A stretch of DNA of 64,000 nucleotides from Bombyx mori (lineage: Eukaryota; Arthropoda; Insecta; Lepidoptera; Bombycidae): contig NC_085107.1 of assembly GCF_030269925.1 (NCBI RefSeq), forward strand, positions 7,874,001 to 7,938,000, in the 5' to 3' direction. Each line of letters begins with the position of its first letter. Position 1 is the stretch's first letter. Of the stretch, positions 46,954-53,810 are shown in pieces. The notes beneath the pieces are model-generated. The model was not told the origin of the DNA, did no database searches, and worked only from the letters and a program-made list of their open reading frames with translations. Position numbers and translations under genes: made by a program.

Positions 46954-47234
46954 GAAGTGAAACTTCCTTATCGGCGTTGGAAAAAAATTTACCGTCACAT
47001 TTTTCGGTTACGCGTCACTTTTTTCCGTTACGCGCCATCTGTTTTGTATTCATGTCTATGATAATAAAATCCTTTTGTTTAAACTTTATCTAATTTAACT
47101 TTTTTGTATTCATGTCTATGATAATAAAATCCTTTTGTTTAAACTTTATCTAATTTAACTTTATTTAACCAATTTCTAGAAAGTTGCATGTAGATCATTT
47201 TTCGAAAAATAAGGCCATAAACAAGTTTCACTTC
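46954..47234. mobile_element. TIR MITE, 281 bp, with internal 60-bp duplication
   Basis: The ends are inverted repeats: GAAGTGAAACTT at 46954-46965 and AAGTTTCACTTC at 47223-47234 are exact reverse complements. The interior has the 'cggttacgcg', 'ccgttacgcgccatc' and 'tttctagaaagttgcat' phrases of a miniature repeat that I have seen in many insect genomes. No transposase. The superfamily is unresolved and no target duplication is obvious. It contains the perfect 60-bp tandem duplication listed separately. Confidence 0.78.
47042..47161 (+). repeat. perfect 60-bp tandem duplication
   Basis: 47042-47101 and 47102-47161 are identical ('ttttgtattcatgtctatga' ... 'tatctaatttaact' plus one t). There is no substitution between copies, so the event is either very recent or an assembly artefact. 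Confidence 0.95.
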
Positions 47235-47730
47235 TTACGTGTGTACACTAGTACACGCACACATTTTTTTATTTCTAAGCTTAATAGTGCCTTCGACTCG
47301 ATAGCCTGTGTGTTTTAGTTGTAGCCGATTTGTCGATAATAAACTACCAAACTTACACAAGAATCCCTGAAAGCTCAGCGATTGGGAAAAAACATTACGA
47401 TTGAAACATTTTCGATTCATTCCCAGAATAGAAGACGGATTGTCGCGTGGGGTGGTTTTATTACACCACATCCACAGGTCATTACGTCAATTTCGCTCAT
47501 AATAGTTTGAAAGTGTGATGTTCACAGCACGATCGTAAACAGTGAGGAGATGAAAACGGTAATAGCTCGGTGATTAGTGTTCATTGCTTTCTCAAATTGT
47601 TTCGAAATTGAATTAGGGAGTTTCCTCGGTACAATAAATTTTATGATTGCCGTTGCTCCTACGAAAAATTTGAAAACAATTAATGCGATCTAATATGAAA
47701 GTTACGTAGAACAATAACCACGAAAAATAG
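47235..47730. other. non-coding stretch, nothing recognised
   Basis: No gene or repeat recognised between the MITE and the next dispersed repeat. Confidence 0.45.
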
Positions 47731-48143
47731 AAAAAAAAACGTGTGGCTATCGGGAACTGCCGCGGTAAAGCTATTGCATAGCATTTTTCATCAACTTATG
47801 CAATTATAATTAGACAATGATAATTTAATATTAAAACAATAATAAAACAAGACCACGCTATACTACACAATAATAAAAGCAAAACCTTAACTGTCCCCTT
47901 CACACTCATAAGCTAGACCGCGCGAGAAAGAGATGGGCAGACTTTTCATGATGCGCATGCAGTGTGACGTGACGCCACGCGCTTATTCACAAACACTACA
48001 CAGGCGCAACGTATGAATGTGTTGAACACTAGCTACATGGTAGGCGGAGTGAGGGGTGTAAGGTTTTTTTCGTTACCTACGGAATTTCATGATTACAGTA
48101 AGCCGCGCTCAAGGCCCGCGATAAAAGCTATGCAATAGCTTAA
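47731..48143 (+). repeat. dispersed ~406-bp repeat with inverted ends, copy 2
   Basis: Colinear with 38592-38997. The inverted pair is AAGCTATTGCATAGC (47768-47782) and GCTATGCAATAGCTT (48127-48141). It differs by scattered substitutions and small insertions ('cctacgg' for 'cgg'). The CRE of copy 1 is TGACGTGA here (47965-47972). Flanking sequences of the two copies differ, so these are separate insertions rather than one segmental duplication. Confidence 0.82.
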
Positions 48144-48628
48144 CAAGAACTGACTGACGGATTTCTACTTTTGCTTATAAAATCTTGTAAGAAAATTATA
48201 ATGTGTTATTTGTATTAAACATCCGTACTGATTATTCGTATTCGAAGGGTGGTCGCTGAGAATGAGAAGAACGTGCTCACTTTTGTAAATTGGTATTGAC
48301 CTATGCCAGCACTGTCATTATCAGTAGACAACTCCCTAATGATGATGATGACGAAGTATTCACACACAAGCACATGAAAAACGTATAGTAAACTAAACAT
48401 CGTTAAGAATTTTTTGCTGCCAAAACGAATTCGGTATTTCCATAAAGACACCTAATTTTATTATAATTTTTTTTTTGTTATAAATTTTCGCATAGTCTCG
48501 CCCTTCGATATTTTAAGCTAATCGCAAACCCATGCCGTAAAGTAGCGAGCCAATAGGTTTGTTAGGAAAGTTTTAATAGGGAATAAATTAGTAACGGGAT
48601 TAAAGGTAGGGAGAATTGGAATATTAAT
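48144..48628. other. non-coding stretch, pre-insertion flank of the LINE
   Basis: No gene recognised. It ends in 'ggaatattaat' before the target duplication of the complete LINE. Confidence 0.45.
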
Positions 48629-48639
48629 ATAATCCAATC

Positions 48640-48640
<1 letters not shown>
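48629..48640 (+). repeat. 12-bp target site duplication, left copy
   Basis: ATAATCCAATCT, identical to 53799-53810, bounds the LINE on its poly(A) side. Confidence 0.92.
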
Positions 48641-48667
<27 letters not shown>

Positions 48668-48670
<3 letters not shown>

Positions 48671-48895
48671 ATTGAAAGTTTACTGGTGGCCCGAAGGCCT
48701 TTCCAGTTTCACCAGGACAGGTGGGCGAGCAAAGGCTCAGCCAAGAGGGGTGGGATTTGCTAACAACTGCCCGAGCGCCTCCGAAGGAGACCTAACAACT
48801 CAAGAGCAATTGTTTCGCGAATGAATCTACTACCGGATCGGAATCGCGACCCGCTGAGAAGATCCGGCGAGAAACTCAGCGGGCTGATGCATGGG
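48668..48895 (-). other. LINE 3' UTR with conserved stem-loop
   Basis: Between the ORF2 stop (48896-48898) and poly(A). The arms CCCGCTGAG (48850-48858) and CTCAGCGGG (48875-48883) pair perfectly with a 16-nt loop. The first part (48800-48895) is shared with the 3' UTRs at 13893, 16120 and 24783. The remainder, ending 'ggccaccagtaaactttcaa', is specific to this subfamily. Stem-loops in this position can guide the reverse transcriptase in some LINEs; that role here is inference. Confidence 0.75.
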
Positions 48896-51778
48896 TTAGG
48901 TTGCACGTCGACCTCTTTGTCGAGTTCGACGAGTACGGTTACCGGGGTCCCTAAGCCTGCCCCTAGTATTAGAGCTGAAGGCATCTAATGCAAAGGTTAT
49001 TGGATCTGATGGATCCGTAAGGACGTGTCTAGGGCGTCGACGGTGACTGGCTCCTGCATGATCAGGATTCGGGGAGTAGTCAGCGGCGGCAACGATAAGG
49101 CGATTATCATGACGCATAGCCTTATCGAAGTATCGTTCCGACGCTGACTTCATGTATTTCCGAATTGATTCGAGGCCCAGGTCGTCGTGTAGGTCAACGT
49201 TCCTCACGAACCACGGAGCCCCGACAGCTAACCTGCAAAAGCGGGATTGTAGGGATTGGAGGGTGTCTATGTGTGTGCGGGCCGCGTGAGCGAACACCAC
49301 ACTCGCGTAAGTCATGACGGGCCTTATGCAAGTTTTGTAAAGTGTCACCTTGTTCCGAAGGGACATTTTACTCCGCTTACAGATCATGGGGTAGAGTCTA
49401 CCGAGAATAAACGCGGCACGGTCACGGACTGATTTTATATGCGGGCGGAATGTCATCGATGCATCCAGGGTAACGCCCAGGTATTTGACCTTCCTGGCCC
49501 AGGGTATGGGTTGTCTAAAGAGAGTAATCGGGGGTGTGAGATTCCTCCTCCTAATCCGGGAGGAAATCCGTGTGGAGCTTCCCCTCTGAAATAGCACCGC
49601 AGTACTTTTCGCTGGGTTGATGTCTATGCGCCATTTTCGGAACCACTGTCCTAGGGCTAGGGCTGCGCTCTGAAGCTTCTTCGCGATTAGGGACTTATTT
49701 CTACTAGAATAGTAAACAGTCGTGTCGTCGGCGAATAAAGCTAAATGGGTCGGCGGCGACCGGGGAATATCGTTGACGAATAAGCTAAATAGGAGGGGTG
49801 AGAGGACAGAGCCTTGCGGGACTCCAGCTGTGAGAGGTCGTGGGGAGGAGCGGGTTCCCTCGACTCGATATCGAAAAGAGCGGTTCGACAAGAAGTCCCG
49901 TATGATGAGCACGAGACTATCCGGCACGCCCATGTTGAATAGTTTGAAAATCAAACCATTGTGCCAGACTTTGTCGAACGCTTTTGCGACGTCGAAGAAG
50001 AGAGCTCCCGTGTATAACGGTTTTGGTCGATTAAGCCCCACAAGAATGTGCTCCGTGAGGCGGTGCACCTGTTGAACGCATGAGTGATTTGTACGGAATC
50101 CGAATTGTTCATCGATAAGAATGCCCTTGGATGAGACGAAGTCTCTGAGGCGTTTGTAGAGCAGACGCTCATACAGTTTGCCTAGAGACATGAGGAGGCT
50201 AATCGGGCGGTAGCTCGTCGGATGATTTTTTGGTTTACCGGGTTTATGTATGCCGATAACGTCCGCTTCTTTCCACACCGCGGGAAAGATACAGTTCGCC
50301 ATAGCGGCATTGAAAATAGATGCCAACATCACGATGAGTTGGACGGGTAGAAGTTTAATAACGCGGTTAGATATACAGTCGGAACCGGGAGCCTTGCGAG
50401 GACGTAGGTCTTTGATCAAGTCTTTAACTTCTATCGGGGTGACGAGTGGTAACGCATCCGATGGTGGCAAGGAGGCTCTGCGTTCTACCTCACTGTCTAC
50501 TAATTCTACATGAACAGGGTCCACGGATTGAGTGCTGGGCGTGCACTGGGTTTGCAATGTATCGGCCAGCAGCTCTGCTTTTTCGTCATCATCGAACGCC
50601 GCGAGTCGGCCTGAGGGGCCTACGAGGGGGGGCATAGTTACTACCGTATCCGATTTGAGAGTACGAGCTAAGCGGTAGTAAGACCTTTGGGAGGGCGCGA
50701 GTCCTTCTAAGAAATCAGACCATCTGGCATCTCGGACTTCGGCGATGCGAGACTTTACGTCGCGTTGTAGGGCACGCATTCGAATACGATTTTCCGCGGT
50801 AGGATACCTGTCGTAGGCGCGAATCGAGGCGTTCTTAGCTCTAAGGAGTTCCCTAATATCGTCGGACAATTTGAAGCGGTGAAGGAAGTCCTCCGCTACA
50901 ACTTGTTTCGATGACCTATCTAATGTCGAGGTGATGTGTGACGTTAAGATGTCTATGACTTCAGCGGTATCCTGAGGAGACGGGATAGAGTCCGGGTTAA
51001 ACGGGAGCGATGGTGGATCAGATTCAGCCAGGCTGATGCCCAGCGTGTGCCAATCCACCACAGTCCTCGTGACGGGAACGGAATCGGGAGCGCGACCGAG
51101 CTTCATAACGACGGGACGGTGGTCTGAATCTAACTCTGAAACTACTTCGATCGAGTGTAAGCGCAGAGTTACGTTTTTTAATAACGCTATGTCGAGTATA
51201 TCCGGGCGATGCGCGATATTTAGCGGGTAGTGAGTCGGGGTTAGCGGAGCGACGATATCGAAGGCGAGATCATCGACTAACGCGTCAAGCCGCCTGCCAT
51301 TCGGGGTTGTGGTGTGTGAGTTCCACCTGATGTGTTTACAATTTAGGTCGCCCGCCAGAATGACAGAGCTCCCCATACCGAGCAGCGCCTCGATATCACT
51401 GCTTAGAACGATCTTATCCTGTGGAAGATAAACGGACGCGATAACGATCGGCGCGTGTCCCGTCAGTGAGATTCGGCACACTGATGCTTCGATATTAGCG
51501 AGCGCGGGAGGATCGAGCGGGACGCAATGCAGGGCTCTTCTATAGTAAATGACGGTACCACCACCACGGGCAGAGAGCCTGTCGTTCCTGACCATGTTAT
51601 AGTTCGCGATTTTAGGGTCACGGCGCGCGGGCTTAAGTAGGGTCTCCTGCACTAAAAAGATATCAATTTGGTGGTCACGCAAAAAGTCAGAAACCTGATC
51701 ACGTTGATTTGCGAGACCGTAAGCGTTAAAAAATCCTATCGTTACGGATAGGGGCTTTATTCTACTTATATACGCCAT
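48896..51778 (-). CDS. LINE ORF2: endonuclease and reverse transcriptase, 960 aa
   Basis: This is the enzyme of the LINE: it nicks target DNA and copies the element RNA onto the free 3' end. The N-terminal APE-like endonuclease (about residues 10-225) shows N18, 'VQETLL' with E45, 'GDLNC' with D144/N146, D193/D196 and 'SDHRP' with D219/H220, all expected active-site positions. The RT (about 450-760) has 'SYRPISLL', motif A 'FFDVAKAFD' with D596, 'GVPQGSVLSPLLF' and the catalytic 'FADDT' (D684/D685). The C-terminus is Arg-rich, with no RNase H domain. Length is normal for Jockey elements. The start ATG at 51778-51776 lies one codon after the ORF1 stop and in the same frame, so translation probably depends on reinitiation or readthrough. 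The long frames on the opposite strand (49722-51230) are shadows. Confidence 0.96.
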   Translation of the reverse strand: MAYISRIKPLSVTIGFFNAYGLANQRDQVSDFLRDHQIDIFLVQETLLKPARRDPKIANYNMVRNDRLSARGGGTVIYYRRALHCVPLDPPALANIEASVCRISLTGHAPIVIASVYLPQDKIVLSSDIEALLGMGSSVILAGDLNCKHIRWNSHTTTPNGRRLDALVDDLAFDIVAPLTPTHYPLNIAHRPDILDIALLKNVTLRLHSIEVVSELDSDHRPVVMKLGRAPDSVPVTRTVVDWHTLGISLAESDPPSLPFNPDSIPSPQDTAEVIDILTSHITSTLDRSSKQVVAEDFLHRFKLSDDIRELLRAKNASIRAYDRYPTAENRIRMRALQRDVKSRIAEVRDARWSDFLEGLAPSQRSYYRLARTLKSDTVVTMPPLVGPSGRLAAFDDDEKAELLADTLQTQCTPSTQSVDPVHVELVDSEVERRASLPPSDALPLVTPIEVKDLIKDLRPRKAPGSDCISNRVIKLLPVQLIVMLASIFNAAMANCIFPAVWKEADVIGIHKPGKPKNHPTSYRPISLLMSLGKLYERLLYKRLRDFVSSKGILIDEQFGFRTNHSCVQQVHRLTEHILVGLNRPKPLYTGALFFDVAKAFDKVWHNGLIFKLFNMGVPDSLVLIIRDFLSNRSFRYRVEGTRSSPRPLTAGVPQGSVLSPLLFSLFVNDIPRSPPTHLALFADDTTVYYSSRNKSLIAKKLQSAALALGQWFRKWRIDINPAKSTAVLFQRGSSTRISSRIRRRNLTPPITLFRQPIPWARKVKYLGVTLDASMTFRPHIKSVRDRAAFILGRLYPMICKRSKMSLRNKVTLYKTCIRPVMTYASVVFAHAARTHIDTLQSLQSRFCRLAVGAPWFVRNVDLHDDLGLESIRKYMKSASERYFDKAMRHDNRLIVAAADYSPNPDHAGASHRRRPRHVLTDPSDPITFALDAFSSNTRGRLRDPGNRTRRTRQRGRRAT

Positions 51779-51781
51779 TGA

Positions 51782-53437
51782 TTACCGGCGGAGTGAGGGG
51801 AGGACGTACGTATTTAATGACGCGTATACGTCGGCGTATTCCTGCACAACGGCGATAAAGTGTTGTGCAGTGGAGGCAGCGCGAATGGCGTCGCCCAAAG
51901 CGTTAACGCGCTCAAAGTTGATCGACTGAAAGAAGTCGATCGCTAAAGCGAGATTGTCGGACGCGGTCGGAGGGCAAGTCGCGGGGGCGGGACGAATCGC
52001 GGAGGAGGGAGTTGTAGCCGTGTTCGTGTACGGCAGCGGTTTTGCCCAGGCCGAGACACTGGGCACCGCCGCCGGAACGAACGCTGGCTTAGCCTGCGAC
52101 GCAGAGGGTGCCGAGGCTTTGATGTCTGGGCCGGAAGCTCGGAGGCGGTTTTGGCGGGCGACGCGGCGATTTATTTTAGGGGCTCGGGGGCAACCACGGT
52201 AATTCGCGGGGTGACCCTGTGTTCGACACAGGACGCAGCTAGGCGGTTCCGTCGCGGTTTTTTGGTCGCGAGCGCAGAGGGCCGTGGCGTGATCGCCCAA
52301 ACACTTAACACATCGGGGGCGCGCGTGACAGTTACGGGAAGAGTGCCCGTACAATTGACAGTTATGGCACTGGCTAGGAGTGCCTTTTTTATGGGGGGCT
52401 TCGACAGCGATACCAGAGAGCCTACAGACGGTCTGTGTGTTAAAGATTTTCTTACCCTCGGGGGTAGGCTGGAGAGCGACTAGAACCATATTATATGGCT
52501 CCCTACCGCGACCGGTGTGCATACGGTGCACAGAATTCACTGGTAGGCCTTGTTCTAACAGGTCGGCTTTTACGAGCTCTACATCTAACTCTTTAGGGAT
52601 TCCGCGTATTACAACGCGGAGTTCGCGCTCCTCCTGGAGCGTATACGTATGGAAACTTATACGCTCCTTACGGAGGTAAGAAGAGAGGGCCCTATGGTCG
52701 TCGGGTGTTTGAACCTTAATTTGAATGCCGTTCGCGAGGTTACGGGCATTCGTGAAATTTATATTTTTGGCCTTAAGGGCCAGGCAAACTCGATCCCAAG
52801 CTGCCTTCTCCTGAAGGATAACCGGGGGAGGGGTCTGGGTTTTATTTTGTGCCACCGGACGCGGCGACGGAGTGGCACGGGCTGGGGGCGCAACGGGAGT
52901 CTGAGGGCGGGGGCGCGACGCGTTCACGGCTTTGCTAATTTTAGCGGCCGCGGGAGCTCGAGACTCCGCGGCACGCTTCTTACCCTTCTGTACCAGGGTG
53001 AATCCATCCGTCGATGAGGCGGGGGCGAGGTCGACCTCCATGTCCGAGTCAGAGTCGGAGCACGAGGAGGCGGGTGCAGGCGACCTACGAGCAAGTGTAG
53101 GTGTTTTAGAGGGGGCGACGGAGGCCGCGGATGATCGCTCAGCTGAAACGATGGTCACGGCGGACGACGCAGCAGATTTTCTCGCCAGTATAGGCGACAC
53201 GGGAGCGGCAGGCACGACAGAGGCTGCGGTGCTCAATGCAGAAGCTCTGCACGCAGGTACAGGCGACGCAGGAGCAGCGAGCGCGGCGGAGTCCTCGAGA
53301 GGGCTCGCAGTGTGATTGGCCTTGAAGGCCAGAAACTCCGAGGCGAGCTGTGGGTGGCGAAGTCGGAGGAATTCCGCGAATACAGCGTCCATGATCGCTG
53401 AGTACCCAGGTGGGGCGGCCCCGGGTCTTGAAAACAC
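51782..53437 (-). CDS. LINE ORF1: Gag-like nucleic-acid-binding protein, 551 aa
   Basis: Expected to coat the element RNA in the cytoplasm and carry it to the nucleus with ORF2. The first ~200 residues are Ala/Ser/Pro-rich and low in complexity, with an acidic patch ('SCSDSDSDMEVD'). A basic Pro-rich stretch follows. At about 230-355 lies a PRE/C2HC-associated domain ('ELRVVIRGIPKEL' ... 'KKGTPSQ'), typical of Jockey Gag proteins. Three zinc knuckles begin at C357: CX2CX4HX4C, then CX2CX3HX4C, then CX2CX4HX6C. Start choice: the ATG at 53437 is the first in frame, though an internal Met at residue 16 is a possible alternative. The frame ends TAA at 51784-51782, directly before ORF2. Confidence 0.94.
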   Translation of the reverse strand: MFSRPGAAPPGYSAIMDAVFAEFLRLRHPQLASEFLAFKANHTASPLEDSAALAAPASPVPACRASALSTAASVVPAAPVSPILARKSAASSAVTIVSAERSSAASVAPSKTPTLARRSPAPASSCSDSDSDMEVDLAPASSTDGFTLVQKGKKRAAESRAPAAAKISKAVNASRPRPQTPVAPPARATPSPRPVAQNKTQTPPPVILQEKAAWDRVCLALKAKNINFTNARNLANGIQIKVQTPDDHRALSSYLRKERISFHTYTLQEERELRVVIRGIPKELDVELVKADLLEQGLPVNSVHRMHTGRGREPYNMVLVALQPTPEGKKIFNTQTVCRLSGIAVEAPHKKGTPSQCHNCQLYGHSSRNCHARPRCVKCLGDHATALCARDQKTATEPPSCVLCRTQGHPANYRGCPRAPKINRRVARQNRLRASGPDIKASAPSASQAKPAFVPAAVPSVSAWAKPLPYTNTATTPSSAIRPAPATCPPTASDNLALAIDFFQSINFERVNALGDAIRAASTAQHFIAVVQEYADVYASLNTYVLPSLRR

Positions 53438-53798
53438 TCGCCTTGCGGCGAGGCCCCAACTTCTCGGACCTGAGCGGTTCTATTGAACACAGGTGGCAAT
53501 GCGGCGCGATTACTACAGGACAAAGAAAAAGCACAACAAAAAAGAAATTACGAAAAGAAACAAAACAAATAAATACTTGCAGGAAACCACTTTGTCGGCA
53601 GATGTACCACGAACACAGAAACAACAAAAGGAAACAAAACAAATAAAAACTTCCAGAAAGAGCACTTAGTCGGCAGATGTACCACGAACACAGGCCGCGC
53701 GAACAATGGCCGGGCTAACAAAAGCCGGGCGAACAAAGACCGGGCGATCGAGTGGACGATGAGCACGTCCGCACGTGACGGGTGCCTCTATCGGAATG
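53438..53798 (-). other. LINE 5' UTR with tandem repeats
   Basis: Two copies of a 75-bp unit are present: 'gtcggcagatgtaccacgaa' starts at 53594 and at 53669 on the + strand. Three tandem ~15-bp units ('gaacaatggccgggc', 'taacaaaagccgggc', 'gaacaaagaccgggc') lie at about 53700-53746. Such 5' UTR repeats are common in LINEs and may act as promoter-proximal elements; that function is not demonstrable from sequence. Confidence 0.8.
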
Positions 53799-53799
53799 A
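53765..53799 (-). promoter_or_regulatory. LINE internal core promoter: Inr plus DPE
   Basis: On the minus strand, the T of the target duplication plus the first element bases reads TCATTC, matching the arthropod Inr TCAKTY with A+1 at 53797. GGACGT at 53770-53765 occupies exactly +28 to +33 and matches the DPE consensus RGWYVT at all six positions. No TATA box is needed. This is the promoter layout described for Drosophila jockey and related LINEs. It explains how a full-length RNA starting at base 1 or 2 could be made. Confidence 0.8.
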
Positions 53800-53810
53800 T
53801 AATCCAATCT
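53799..53810 (+). repeat. 12-bp target site duplication, right copy
   Basis: ATAATCCAATCT, identical to 48629-48640, bounds the LINE at its 5' end. Confidence 0.92.

Larger units (their letters stand above)
48641..53798 (-). mobile_element. complete Jockey-clade LINE (non-LTR retrotransposon), 5158 bp
   Basis: Exact 12-bp target duplications flank a full element. On the minus strand, in order, it has a 361-bp 5' UTR with core promoter, ORF1, ORF2, a 228-bp 3' UTR and a 27-base poly(A) (T-run at 48641-48667). Both ORFs are free of stops and frameshifts. The architecture is Gag-like ORF1 with C2HC knuckles plus ORF2 with APE-type endonuclease and RT but no RNase H. That fits the Jockey clade, which retrotransposes by target-primed reverse transcription. 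Intact frames and perfect duplications point to a recent insertion that may still be active. It is GC-richer than its surroundings. I do not recall its family name; related 3' ends occur at 13893, 16120 and 24783. Confidence 0.95.

Noticed and set aside
48641..48667. 27-base T run as a simple repeat
   Set aside because: It is the poly(A) tail of the minus-strand LINE, directly against the target duplication.
49722..53315. Long + strand frames opposite ORF1 and ORF2
   Set aside because: Shadows created by GC-rich codon use of the LINE ORFs; no domain on the + strand.
53139..53642. 167-codon minus-strand open frame overlapping the ORF1 start
   Set aside because: It is an alternative frame of the LINE 5' UTR/ORF1 region. 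Its hydrophobic start comes from translated A/T-rich repeats, and ORF1 in the other frame has recognisable domains.
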